Below, one piece after another: positions 1-8,902 of a stretch of 64,000 nt of DNA. How positions within the stretch are numbered: position 1 is the stretch's first letter; every line of letters starts with the position of its first letter. The notes beneath the pieces are model-generated. The model ran no database searches. It saw only the letters and a program-made list of their open reading frames with translations, and was not told where the DNA came from. The stretch is from Trinickia violacea (GTDB lineage Bacteria; Pseudomonadota; Gammaproteobacteria; Burkholderiales; Burkholderiaceae): the NCBI RefSeq assembly GCF_005280735.1, contig NZ_CP040078.1, positions 1,116,001 through 1,180,000 of the forward strand, written 5' to 3'. The translations under genes and the position numbers were made by a program.

Positions 1-1
1 G

Positions 2-670
2 AAGCGCGCCGGCGCTGCCGAAATCGTCCGCAAGCTGCTGATCGCATTGCCCGCGCTGGCGTTGCCGTTCGTGATCCGCATGGCGGTGATTCGCGGGATC
101 GCGACGGCCACCGAAGTCTCGACCATCGGCATCGTGTACACGGTGCTCGCGGGCCTCTTGATCTATCGCCGCTTCGAATGGGCGCGCCTGAAGCCGATGC
201 TGATCGAAACGGCGTCGCTGTCGGGTGCGATTCTGCTCATCATCGGCGCGGCGACGGGGATGGCCTGGGCGCTCACGCAGTCGGGCTTCTCGGGCGAACT
301 CGCCGACACGCTCGCCGGCTTGCCGGGCGGGGCCGCGACGTTCATCGCCGCGTCGATCGTGGTGTTCATCGTGCTCGGCAGCGTGCTCGAAGGCATTCCC
401 GCCATCGTGCTGTTCGGGCCGCTGATGTTCCCGATCGCGAGGCAGTTGGGCATCAACGACATTCACTACGCGATGGTCGTGATTCTTTCGATGGGCGTCG
501 GCCTGTTCGCGCCGCCGTTCGGCGTCGGCTACTACTCGGCCTGCGCCGTGAGCCGCATCCATCCGGATCAAGGCATGAAGCCGATCGCCGGCTACATCGT
601 CGCACTCGTCATCGGGCTCATCGTGGTGGCCGCGGTGCCCTGGATTTCGACGGGCTTCCTGCATCAGTAA
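2..670 (+). CDS. TRAP transporter large permease (DctM family), C-terminal part
   Basis: The frame is open from the first bases, so the gene starts before the window; about 222 C-terminal residues are visible. They form several long hydrophobic helices with small-residue-rich loops (for example GAATGMAWALTQSGF and GVGLFAPPFGVGYY), typical of the DctM/SiaM large membrane subunit. These proteins use a sodium gradient to import organic or sugar acids delivered by a periplasmic binding protein. The binding protein and small permease should lie upstream. The transketolase gene follows after 120 bp on the same strand, suggesting the imported compound feeds that enzyme; the substrate cannot be read from sequence. 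Confidence 0.88.
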   Translation, partial: KRAGAAEIVRKLLIALPALALPFVIRMAVIRGIATATEVSTIGIVYTVLAGLLIYRRFEWARLKPMLIETASLSGAILLIIGAATGMAWALTQSGFSGELADTLAGLPGGAATFIAASIVVFIVLGSVLEGIPAIVLFGPLMFPIARQLGINDIHYAMVVILSMGVGLFAPPFGVGYYSACAVSRIHPDQGMKPIAGYIVALVIGLIVVAAVPWISTGFLHQ

Positions 671-790
671 TCACGCTCGCGCGCCGGCCTTCGGCTTCGG
701 TCGAGGGCGGCGGCGCGCGGCGCTCTCACTCACTCATCGTTTTCAGCAGCGCCGCTTGTTGCGAAGCCGCGCGCAAGGAGCCTTTTTGCC

Positions 791-2812
791 ATGTCCACCC
801 TAGACGAAGCCGGAACGCCGCTCGCGAACGCCATCCGCTTTCTTTCGATCGACGCGATTCTGCGCGCGGGCGAAGGGCACCAGGGCGTGCCGCTCGGCAT
901 GGCCGAGATCGCCACGGCGCTGTTCACACGCCACCTGAAGTTCAATCCGGCCGACCCGCAATGGCCCGACCGCGATCGCTTCGTGCTCTCGAACGGCCAT
1001 GGCTCGATGCTGCTGTATTCGCTGCTGTATCTGACGGGCTACGCGCGTATCGATCTCGATCAGATCAAGACGTTCCGCCAGTTCGGCTCGCACTGCATGG
1101 GGCACCCCGAATACGATCCGGCATCCGGCATCGAAGTGACGACCGGCCCGCTCGGGCAGGGGATCGCGAACGCGTTCGGGATGGCCGTGGCCGAGGCGTA
1201 TTTGAACGCGAGGTTCGGCAGCGGCATCGTCGATCACTACACGTATGCGTTCGTCGGCGACGGCTGCCTGCAGGAAGGCATCGGCCAGGAGATGATCTCG
1301 CTCGCGGGGCATCTGCGGTTGGGCAAGCTGATCCTGTGCTGGGACGACAACCGCATCACCGACGACGGCAGTACCGAGCTGTCGATCAGCGAGGACGTGC
1401 GCGAGCGCTTTCGCGTCGCGGGCTGGCACGTGATCGATGTCGATGGGCATGACATCGACGCGGTATCGGCGGCTCTGGAGCTTGCGCGCAAAGACCCGCG
1501 TCCGTCGATGCTCGCGTGCCGGACCGTCATCGGCCGAGGCATCGCGCGGCTGCAGGGGCAGCGCGGCGGCCATAGCGGGAAGCTGTTCGACGCGGACGCC
1601 GAGGCGGCCCGCGAACTGCTCGACTGGCCGCATGGGCCGTTCCATGTGCCCGACGAAATCTTGTCGGCGTGGCGTCGCGCGGGGCGGCGCAGCGCTGACT
1701 CGTATCACGCTTGGCAGGCCCGCGTGGCGGCGCTGCCGGCGGACGAGCGCGCAGAGTTTGAGCGCATTCAGGCAGGCCGCTTGCCCGACGGCTGGCGCGA
1801 TGTGCTCGAAGACTACCGGCGTCGCGCGGCGGAAAACACGGAAGCGCAGCAGGGCATCATGGTGTCCGCCGAGATCAACGATCTGTTTGCGACGACGCTG
1901 CCGGAGCGCATGGTCGGCTGCGCCGACCTCGAAGCGCCGACGAGCCACAAGCGCCGTTTGCACGCATTCACGGCCGCGGACCGCAGCGGCGCGTACGTGC
2001 ACTGCGGCGTGCGTGAGCACGTGATGGGCGCGATGGCGAACGGCATGGCCGCGCACGGCGGCGTGATCGCGACCTGCGTCACGTACCTCGCGTTCTCCGA
2101 TTACGAACGCCCCGCGATGCGCATGGCCGCGCTCATGGGCCTGCCCGTGAACTTCGTGTTCAGCCACGACTCGATCGGCCTCGGCCGAAACGGCCCGACA
2201 CATCAGCCCGTCGAGATCCTCGCGTCGTTGCGCGCGATGCCGAACATGCACGTGATGCGTCCCGCCGATGCCGTGGAAGCGGCGGAGTGCTGGGAGATCG
2301 CGCTCGAACGCAAGGACGGTCCGAGCACGATGGTGTTCGCTCGGCAGGCACTGCCGCCGGTGCGGTGCGTACATGTCGCCGAGAACCTGTCGCGTCGCGG
2401 CGCGTATGTGCTGGCCGAAGGCGTTGGAAGCGCGCGCCAGGTCACGCTGCTTGCCACCGGTTCCGAAGTGGCGATCGCGCTCGAAGCACGCGCGCGCCTG
2501 GAAGCCGAAGGCGTGGCGACGGCGGTCGTCTCGATGCCATGCTGGGAAATTTTTGACGAACAGGACGCGGATTATCGCGCCGCCGTGCTCGGGCCGGGCA
2601 CGGTGCGTGTCGCCGTGGAAGCCGCCGTGCGCTTCGGCTGGGACCGCTACCTCGGCGAACGCGGCGGCTTTGTCGGCATGACCGGCTTTGGCGCGTCCGG
2701 TCCCGCCGAGGTGCTGTTCGAGCACTTCGGCATCACGGCGGGCCACGTCGTGGAAGAAGCGCGCCGCCATCTTTTGAAGGGAATCGAACAGGAGCTCAAG
2801 GAAGAAGCATGA
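791..2812 (+). CDS. Transketolase
   Basis: 673 residues, the usual length for full transketolase. It carries the N-terminal GHQGVPLGMAEIA block (usually GHPGAPMGMADIA), the thiamine-diphosphate/Mg motif GDGCLQEG near residue 156 followed by WDDNRITDDG, the central pyrimidine-domain segment FSHDSIGLGRNGPTHQPVE, and a C-terminal domain. It should transfer two-carbon ketol units between sugar phosphates in the cytosol. The first block deviates from housekeeping transketolases (HQG for HPG), and the gene sits between a TRAP transporter and a 2-hydroxyacid dehydrogenase, so a catabolic paralogue is more likely than the housekeeping tkt. The start ATG follows an AAGGAG-like site. It overlaps the next gene by ATGA. 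Confidence 0.93.
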   Translation: MSTLDEAGTPLANAIRFLSIDAILRAGEGHQGVPLGMAEIATALFTRHLKFNPADPQWPDRDRFVLSNGHGSMLLYSLLYLTGYARIDLDQIKTFRQFGSHCMGHPEYDPASGIEVTTGPLGQGIANAFGMAVAEAYLNARFGSGIVDHYTYAFVGDGCLQEGIGQEMISLAGHLRLGKLILCWDDNRITDDGSTELSISEDVRERFRVAGWHVIDVDGHDIDAVSAALELARKDPRPSMLACRTVIGRGIARLQGQRGGHSGKLFDADAEAARELLDWPHGPFHVPDEILSAWRRAGRRSADSYHAWQARVAALPADERAEFERIQAGRLPDGWRDVLEDYRRRAAENTEAQQGIMVSAEINDLFATTLPERMVGCADLEAPTSHKRRLHAFTAADRSGAYVHCGVREHVMGAMANGMAAHGGVIATCVTYLAFSDYERPAMRMAALMGLPVNFVFSHDSIGLGRNGPTHQPVEILASLRAMPNMHVMRPADAVEAAECWEIALERKDGPSTMVFARQALPPVRCVHVAENLSRRGAYVLAEGVGSARQVTLLATGSEVAIALEARARLEAEGVATAVVSMPCWEIFDEQDADYRAAVLGPGTVRVAVEAAVRFGWDRYLGERGGFVGMTGFGASGPAEVLFEHFGITAGHVVEEARRHLLKGIEQELKEEA

Positions 2813-3777
2813 TGGAAAAGATCGTCTTTCTCGACCGCGCGACGCTCGCGCCGCAAATCAAACTGCGCAAGCCGGGCTTCGCCCACGAATTCGTCGAATA
2901 CGAAAAGACCGCCCCCGAAGACGTGCTGACCCGGCTCGCGGGCGCAACGATCGCGATCACGAACAAGGTGGCGCTGACGAAGGAAGTGCTTGACCGGCTG
3001 CCGGGTTTGAAGCTCGTCGCCGTGGCCGCGACCGGCACCGATTGCGTCGACAAGGCCGCTTGCCAGCATCGCGGCATCGCCGTGGCGAACATTCGCGGCT
3101 ACGCGCTCAACACCGTGCCCGAGCACACGTTCGCGCTGATGCTCGCGCTGCGCCGCAACCTCGTCGCGTATCGCAACGACGTGCTTGCGGGCGTGTGGCA
3201 GAAGTCGGGGCAGTTCTGCTTCTTCGATCATCCGATCCATGATCTCGGCGGGGCGCGGCTCGGGATCATCGGCGAGGGCGTGCTCGGGCAGCGCGTCGCG
3301 GAGATCGGCAAGGCGTTCGGCATGGTGCCGATGTTCGCCGCGCACAAAGGCAAGCAAGGCTTGGGGCCGCTTTATACGCCGTGGTCGGAAGTGCTCGCGA
3401 CGAGCGACGTCATCAGCATCCACAGTCCGCTTACGCCCGAGACGCGCAACATGCTGGCGATGCCGGAGTTCCGCGCGATGAAGCGAAAGCCGTTGATCAT
3501 CAACACGGCGCGCGGCGGGCTCGTGGACGAAGGCGCGCTCGTGCAGGCGCTCGATGAGGGCTTGATCAGCGGTGCCGGGTTCGATGTGACCGATGGCGAG
3601 CCGCCGCGCATGGATAGTCCGCTCATGCGTGTTGCGGGGCGGCCGAATGTGATTCTGACGCCGCATGTGGCGTGGGCTTCGGATGAGGCGCAGCAGGCGC
3701 TTGCCGATCAGCTGGTGGACAACATTGAGAACTTTGTTGGCGGCAAGCCGACGAATTTGGTGCAGAGCGCGTATTGA
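2809..3777 (+). CDS. D-2-hydroxyacid dehydrogenase (hydroxypyruvate/glycerate dehydrogenase type)
   Basis: 322 residues, normal for the family. The NAD-binding motif is GIIGEGVLG near residue 150. The catalytic trio is visible: Arg in NTARGGLVDEGAL, Glu in VTDGEPP and His in LTPHVAWAS. After the second beta strand the sequence reads FAAHKGK rather than ending in an acidic residue, so NADPH use is possible. It reduces or oxidises a 2-keto/2-hydroxy acid such as hydroxypyruvate/glycerate. The start overlaps the transketolase stop (ATGA), indicating translational coupling. Hydroxypyruvate is also a classical ketol donor for transketolase, which fits the pairing, but the physiological substrate is inference. 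Confidence 0.9.
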   Translation: MMEKIVFLDRATLAPQIKLRKPGFAHEFVEYEKTAPEDVLTRLAGATIAITNKVALTKEVLDRLPGLKLVAVAATGTDCVDKAACQHRGIAVANIRGYALNTVPEHTFALMLALRRNLVAYRNDVLAGVWQKSGQFCFFDHPIHDLGGARLGIIGEGVLGQRVAEIGKAFGMVPMFAAHKGKQGLGPLYTPWSEVLATSDVISIHSPLTPETRNMLAMPEFRAMKRKPLIINTARGGLVDEGALVQALDEGLISGAGFDVTDGEPPRMDSPLMRVAGRPNVILTPHVAWASDEAQQALADQLVDNIENFVGGKPTNLVQSAY

Positions 3778-4473
3778 TTAAGGGGCGGCGGCGGATATGC
3801 CTTCGAGAGTCAGGAAGGCTCGACATCCATTTCGTTGGCTGAATTAGCCGCCGCCAAAGTCGGTCAGGCCAAACCGATCCATACAATGGCTTTCGGGCGT
3901 TGGTTTTGCCCTGCTCGATGGCAGCAAGCAAAGTGCGTCGGCCATTCGGTTCTCTCGTGCATGTTCTCATATCCCATAAAGACCAAATCGCACGATTGAG
4001 TAGCGGTCTGGCTATTAGCCGCGAAGCGTTGACTAAACGGATGGCGCTTAAGCCGGATTGTCGCTAAATGACTGCGGAGGCGTGCTTTTGGTTGGTCGGA
4101 TACTGGCGGTTGTTCACAAGCTGAGTTGTCTGGAAAGCTGACGGGCCGCAATCCTGAATCTGTCGACGCTGCTCGACGTGGTGGCTTCTCCGGTAAGTGT
4201 ACATAGAGCAAACGTATTGCGGGTTCATACCTGAGCATATGAACCCGATACCTTGTGGGCGTTGTCGGAATCTTCCGCATGCACGAAACTGTAGGGGAAT
4301 CAGATCATCCCGGTGGAGAACTATTTTGCCGAACACAACGATGACTGGATCAACTGTAAATCGATGCGACCGCATCACCTGGGCGCGACGTCATCATGAG
4401 CGACGGTGGCGGACTTTTTCCAAAGGTGGGACGGGGATAACTTCCGGCTGTGGTCACCGTTGTAGCTTAGTCT
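3778..4473 (+). other. Intergenic region at the left edge of the accessory segment
   Basis: About 700 bp with no credible gene on either strand; the short ORFs show no recognisable domains or codon signature. Base composition falls here compared with the operon on the left. It contains one strong inverted repeat (4221-4246), listed separately. Confidence 0.5.
4221..4246. promoter_or_regulatory. Perfect 9-bp inverted repeat with 8-bp spacer
   Basis: GGGTTCATA and TATGAACCC are exact reverse complements separated by CCTGAGCA. The centre also contains ATAC-CTGA-GCAT, one mismatch from the ATAC-N4-GTAT dyad found elsewhere. No T run follows, so an operator or cruciform is likelier than a terminator. 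It lies about 230 bp before the flavoprotein gene at 4474. Confidence 0.45.
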
Positions 4474-6429
4474 ATGGGACGAAAGTTCCGATCAACCAGA
4501 TGCTCTATGAATGCAGACGAGGAATCCACGTTCGACCCAGAGCGTAAGGATTCGACAAAGAATACCGATGGACAGTCGCCAGACATTACACAAGACGACT
4601 TCTCTGATGTCCCGCCAGAGTCGTCTATCCCCGTGGGCGGCGTTTCCGCGAACTATGGTCGCTACATTTCGAATGAACCAACGGATCACGCTCCGGTGAC
4701 GTCGCGGAATGCGCGCGCGGGACGGTCTGCTAACTACGGCTCTTATCTGAATCGAAGTCGTGCGATCGGGGACGAGGAGCGGGCGACGCGGACAGCGATC
4801 GAACAACGGCGCCCTCAGATGTTTCCGCGGCTCGGAGTTGCGGACGTCGAACGTACACGTCGATTCGGCGCGCTGGAGTCATGGAAAGCCGGCGAGACGA
4901 TGTTCCGCGCCGGCGAGAAGGGACTCGGAATAAGAGTTATCTTACGGGGCAATGTCTTGCTTACGCGGCGAGATGGACTGGGACAATCACGATTTTTGGC
5001 GGAACTGGCTGAGGGGCAGTTCCTTGGGGAGACAGCGCAGCTCACGGGGAAACCATATCTAGTAGACGGATATGCGCTCAAGGATGTGGACGCGATCCTG
5101 ATCTCACCCGCGCAGGTACGGGCACTCCTGATAGAGGAGGCACAGCTGGGTGAAATCATCATGCGCGCCCTCATACTGCGCCGCGCGGAGCTTGTTCAGG
5201 GAGGCAGCGGCCCGGTACTCATCGGACCGGCGACAGACACCAAGACCTTGGCGCTCGAGGGATTCTTTCGGCGAGTAAATCATCCCTACCGGGTGGTCGA
5301 TACGGAGAGTGATGCGGAAACCGTCGGCGTCCTCTCAAAGCTTCCGGACTGGCGCGAATCGACGCCAATTGTGGTGCTGGCCGATGGAACTATCTTACGT
5401 CGACCTGACGAGGCGACGCTGGCTGACAGGCTTGGGCTCTTGCCAGAATTGGCTCCAACGAGTATTTACGATGTCGCGATAGTCGGGGCGGGCCCGGCTG
5501 GACTGGCGGCCGCGGTATATGCCGCGTCAGAAGGCCTGTCCGTCATCGTGTTCGACTCACACGGCGCTGGCGGGCAGGCCGCGGCCAGCGCACGTCTCGA
5601 AAACTATCTGGGCTTTCCCGCCGGGATTTCGGGTCACGCACTGGCCTATCGCGCATTCATGCAGGCGGTAAAGTTCGGTGCGGAAATTTCGATTCCGTCT
5701 GAAATCTCGAAGCTGGACTGCGCGGTGTCGCCGTTCAGGGTTCATCTCACTGGTGGCCGTCTCGTCAGTGCGCATTCAGTGGTAGTTGCCAGTGGCGCCT
5801 CGTATCGTCGTCCAGATATCGATGGTCTTGATTTGTCCACGGCGAAAGGCGTCTATTACTGGGCGTCTTCGGTCGAAGCGAAGCTTTGTCAGGGCACAGA
5901 GGTTGTACTAGTCGGAGGAGGAAATTCGGCCGGGCAGGCAATCGTTTACCTCTCAAACTATGCGAGCCATGTCCACGTACTCGTGAGGCGGGGAGGACTC
6001 GAAGAGAGTATGTCTCGATATCTGATCGATCGTGTAATGGCCCTACACAACGTGACGATACATACACGCACGACGATCGAATCAGCATCCAGCGATGAAG
6101 ACGGACTTTGCGGTCTGACGGTGAATACGGAGGGGCGAAATGCGTCAATCGAGACAAGACACCTCTTTCTGTTCACAGGCGCCGATCCAAATACCCAGTG
6201 GCTTCGCAACTGCGAAGTGGAAGTTGATGACAGAGGCTTTGTTTTGACAAGGGCTGCGGAGTCGTCCGACTCCTCTAGATGCCTCACATTCCAGACCAAC
6301 GTGCCCGGCATCTTCGCTATAGGTGACGTGCGCTCGTCGTCTATCAAGCGAGTCTCGGCTGCAGTCGGAGAAGGTGCGGCGGTTGTATCGGAAATTCATT
6401 TGATGCTCGCGCAGACGCGTGCATGTTGA
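4474..6429 (+). CDS. Cyclic-nucleotide-domain / thioredoxin-reductase-like FAD oxidoreductase
   Basis: 651 residues. In order: a low-complexity N-terminus with two copies of a SANYGxY peptide (about residues 58-95); a Crp-like cyclic-nucleotide-binding fold (about 115-235); a thioredoxin/glutaredoxin-like segment without cysteines (about 245-325); then a thioredoxin-reductase-type flavoprotein with FAD motif GAGPAGLAAAVYAAS (about 335), GGQAAASARLENYLGFP, NAD(P) motif VGGGNSAGQAIVYLS and a terminal GDVRSSS segment. The redox CxxC of true thioredoxin reductases is absent: the equivalent stretch is GVYYWASSVEAK. Related to known FAD oxidoreductases with a Crp-like domain; substrate unknown. An alternative start is the ATG at 4507. 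Neither start has a strong ribosome site. Confidence 0.85.
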   Translation: MGRKFRSTRCSMNADEESTFDPERKDSTKNTDGQSPDITQDDFSDVPPESSIPVGGVSANYGRYISNEPTDHAPVTSRNARAGRSANYGSYLNRSRAIGDEERATRTAIEQRRPQMFPRLGVADVERTRRFGALESWKAGETMFRAGEKGLGIRVILRGNVLLTRRDGLGQSRFLAELAEGQFLGETAQLTGKPYLVDGYALKDVDAILISPAQVRALLIEEAQLGEIIMRALILRRAELVQGGSGPVLIGPATDTKTLALEGFFRRVNHPYRVVDTESDAETVGVLSKLPDWRESTPIVVLADGTILRRPDEATLADRLGLLPELAPTSIYDVAIVGAGPAGLAAAVYAASEGLSVIVFDSHGAGGQAAASARLENYLGFPAGISGHALAYRAFMQAVKFGAEISIPSEISKLDCAVSPFRVHLTGGRLVSAHSVVVASGASYRRPDIDGLDLSTAKGVYYWASSVEAKLCQGTEVVLVGGGNSAGQAIVYLSNYASHVHVLVRRGGLEESMSRYLIDRVMALHNVTIHTRTTIESASSDEDGLCGLTVNTEGRNASIETRHLFLFTGADPNTQWLRNCEVEVDDRGFVLTRAAESSDSSRCLTFQTNVPGIFAIGDVRSSSIKRVSAAVGEGAAVVSEIHLMLAQTRAC

Positions 6430-6931
6430 ACACATCATGCCAGCCATCTTATGGCTGACGTTGAAATTCGTTATGCAATGTAGGACGCTAGTCGACAATA
6501 CCCACGATCTGCGTGTGCGTGCGCCTTGATGGCTTGGGATGTGTCGAATAGAACACGACTCCCCATGTCATCGCCGACAGAGGCTTTTCCTCGAGTGCGG
6601 AAGAGTTTGCCGACGCGCTGGCGCGCTTAAGTCATCACGTCCGCACTGGCAGAGGCGGCTGGGGATATCGCCCCACCTATCTGATATGACGTTTCAATGC
6701 TGGCGGCTTGAGCGCCCGTAGCGCCTTGTGGCGCGACAAAGTCACCCGCGCTGCCGGGCTTCGTGCTTCCACTCCGGAACCCGGGACGATGGTAGTCCCG
6801 CGACAGCCCGCTCGGACCCGGTGGCGATGCTGGCGCGACGGCGCCAATTCCTTGGCGTGTGCACCGGATTTGTCCACGGTCGAGGCGTCCGTGCGTAACG
6901 TGCGCACAACGAGCGCCAATAATCTACGAGG
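6430..6931. other. Gene-poor spacer
   Basis: About 500 bp without a supportable gene. A stretch near 6580-6640 (FSSSAEEFADALARL in one frame) faintly recalls the helix after beta-2 of response-regulator receivers, but the frame is not maintained, so nothing is called. Confidence 0.4.
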
Positions 6932-7438
6932 CTATCGAGGCATTGCTGCAGCCTCTGGAGTGCGGACCGGTGCAACCTGAATTGATTTGATCAACAGGCA
7001 AGCGGACGCGGCGAGAAGGACAAGGTCCTTGAGCAGGAACTGCCCGACATCACCTGATAGCCAAGGGAAGCCGCCCAAGGGGGCTGCTGTTACGCCTGGA
7101 GTGCTAAACATAAACGACAACGTGGTGATATACGTCGCGCACGACATCGCCGCACCAAGGGCGGAAAACAGCGGGACGAATGCGCCCAGGATAAGGGCGG
7201 CGGCTGTCGACAGTTCGAGGACACCGATGACATCGCTCGCACCTTGTACACCGAATAAGGTGTTAAGCCAGCCCATAATCGGACTATGCACGATGAACGA
7301 GGAGATCCCGTGAGCCTCGTAACTGGTGAACTTCATGCAACCGAACCAGAGGAATACGACTACCAGGGCCCAACGGAGGAACCCAAGCGGCCAGACGGAA
7401 ATGTCACACTTTTCGGCGACGTATACGTTCTTAAGCAT
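6932..7438 (-). CDS. DUF417 family inner-membrane protein (YkgB/RclC-like)
   Basis: 168 residues with four predicted membrane helices, including LGFLRWALVVVFLWFGCMKF, the DUF417 signature start. Further segments (SPIMGWLNTLFGVQGASDVIG, VLELSTAAALILGAF) match the family. In E. coli the homologue RclC belongs to the reactive-chlorine response; the molecular role is not settled. ATG is preceded by TGGAGCG. A perfect ATAC-N4-GTAT dyad lies 158 bp upstream (7597-7608), so it is a candidate member of the proposed regulon. Confidence 0.82.
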   Translation of the reverse strand: MLKNVYVAEKCDISVWPLGFLRWALVVVFLWFGCMKFTSYEAHGISSFIVHSPIMGWLNTLFGVQGASDVIGVLELSTAAALILGAFVPLFSALGAAMSCATYITTLSFMFSTPGVTAAPLGGFPWLSGDVGQFLLKDLVLLAASACLLIKSIQVAPVRTPEAAAMPR

Positions 7439-7596
7439 CTTTCGCTCCAGTAGATTTGATTTGAGAAGTTAGGTTGATCGAGCCAACGCCATGACAACAT
7501 CTGCGACTATTTAGTCGTTGCAAGCGAGGGAAATGTATAGAGCGGCCCTTCTGGCGGGCGAGCTTGCAATCGGACCTTCAACCCCCATTAACAAAC

Positions 7597-7608
7597 ATAC
7601 GTGAGTAT
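7597..7608. promoter_or_regulatory. ATAC-N4-GTAT dyad (site 1)
   Basis: ATAC-GTGA-GTAT in context ACATACGTGAGTATCG. It is in the non-coding leader of the minus-strand DUF417 gene, 158 bp before its start. Member of a nine-copy dyad family in this window; proposed binding site for a FixJ-type response regulator (inference). Confidence 0.55.
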
Positions 7609-7798
7609 CGTTGGATGTTCGCATGGACGCACATATTCAAGAGTCCGAACAAGGTCGAGGGGACACGGTTTGTCAGCGCGCCGAGAAGTAATAAAGCCTA
7701 GCAATTCTCGCGGGCAGTGAGACAACGCTGCGTCCGGCTAACACCGGCCTACCACGCAATCTGCTGACGTGCGCACGGCGCGTACAGGGGAAACACTA

Positions 7799-8104
7799 TT
7801 ATTCCTGCATCAGGTGCGTGGCATGAGTGATCGCGCCGCCCGCGCGAATTGCAGCTGCCACCACCGCAGTCTCCGCCAACTGGGCGTTAGTCGCACCAGC
7901 GTCCCGCGCGGCAGTCGTATGAAGCTCGATGCAATACGGACACTGCGTGGTTAGCGCGACAGCAACCGCAATCAGTTGCTTGGTTTGAACGGACAACGCA
8001 CCTTCCTCAAAAGCGGCTTTGTCGAACGCCCAGAACGCCGCTATTCCCGCTGGTGCGTGTTCTTCAAGTTTTTGAAGGCGATTCAAATTTGACATGTCAA
8101 ACAT
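7799..8104 (-). CDS. AhpD-like / carboxymuconolactone decarboxylase family protein
   Basis: 101 residues starting MFDMSNLNRLQKLEE. The open frame runs further upstream, but this ATG has a GGGAG site 8 bases before it and the homology begins here. It has the AhpD motif CPYCIELH (CxxC then His), the redox centre of alkylhydroperoxidase D-like proteins, and the hydrophobic helix AETAVVAAAIRAGGAITHA. Expected role: thiol-dependent peroxide reduction or a related reaction in the cytosol. A dyad (8256-8267) lies 151 bp upstream. Confidence 0.85.
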   Translation of the reverse strand: MFDMSNLNRLQKLEEHAPAGIAAFWAFDKAAFEEGALSVQTKQLIAVAVALTTQCPYCIELHTTAARDAGATNAQLAETAVVAAAIRAGGAITHATHLMQE

Positions 8105-8255
8105 GTTCAACTCCCGACATGGTGAAGCACCTGCGTGATAAGTCTTGCAGCTTCGGATGATGGATTCGGTGTCGACAAACAGGATCACGCCCCTCGTGTT
8201 TACCGGCACCTTTTCGTCAATTGGATCATATGCGGATATGCGCCGGTCAACAAAC

Positions 8256-8267
8256 ATACTTCGGTAT
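8256..8267. promoter_or_regulatory. ATAC-N4-GTAT dyad (site 2)
   Basis: ATAC-TTCG-GTAT in context ACATACTTCGGTATAT. Lies 151 bp upstream of the AhpD-like gene and just before the point where homology of the truncated response regulator begins. Confidence 0.55.
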
Positions 8268-8280
8268 ATCAAAACCTCTA

Positions 8281-8830
8281 CTGTGAATCCCTCGCTGATC
8301 TTTTGGCGACGGTGGGTCTGAGCGTGAAACTCTTCACCTCCGCCACCGAAATGTTCGATGTGTTGGAGCGGACTGCAGATAAATGCACCGCCGCACCTAA
8401 CTGCCTCATTTTGGATGTTCGAATGCCCGGGATGGGAGGTCTTGAGGCACAAGAGCGTCTCGCCAAGCTCAAGCAGCACATACCGATCGTCTTTATGACG
8501 GCACACGGCGATATCGCGATGACTGTGAAGGCGATGAAGTCGGGTGCCCATAACTTTCTGAGCAAGCCCTTTCGTGACCAGGACATGCTTGATGCGGTGC
8601 GGTCCGCAATGATGCACGACCGCACGCATCGCGAAAACGAGCGGGTACGGCGCGAGTTACGCGAGCGATACGAATCCTTGACCGCCCACGAGCGCAAACT
8701 CCTGTCCATGGTCACGAGCGGTCTGATGAACAAGCAGATTGCGGCAAAGATGAACCTCAGTGAGATATCAATAAAGGTTCATCGCGGGCACGTGATATAC
8801 CGAGGTATCGCACAAGACACTGGAAGATAA
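8281..8830 (+). pseudogene. FixJ-type response regulator, truncated at both ends
   Basis: Homology starts abruptly at ESLADLLATVGLSVKLF, so beta-1 and the acidic pair that binds Mg are missing. The rest of the receiver is present: LILDVRMPG with the phospho-acceptor Asp, FMTAHGDIAM and SKPFRDQD. The LuxR-type HTH begins (LTAHERKLLSMVTSGLMNKQIAAKMNLSEISIKVHRG) but turns into unrelated sequence before the last helix. The open frame can be extended back to 8135, but that part is not receiver-like. It resembles the intact regulators at 31650 and 33868. Most likely a dead copy. Confidence 0.8.
8797..8808. promoter_or_regulatory. ATAC-N4-GTAT dyad (site 3)
   Basis: ATAC-CGAG-GTAT in context ATATACCGAGGTATCG. 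It sits where the truncated regulator loses homology and about 95 bp before the P460-like relic at 8903. Confidence 0.5.
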
Positions 8831-8902
8831 TTGACGACAACGTCGGATTTTTATTGAATTACGCATAGCTCTTTCTGTCATTCCATAACTAGTTCGAGGA
8901 CT

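Noticed and set aside
800..2770. 656-codon open frame antisense to transketolase
   Set aside because: High-GC coding DNA leaves the opposite frame open; the product is Arg/His-rich without domains.
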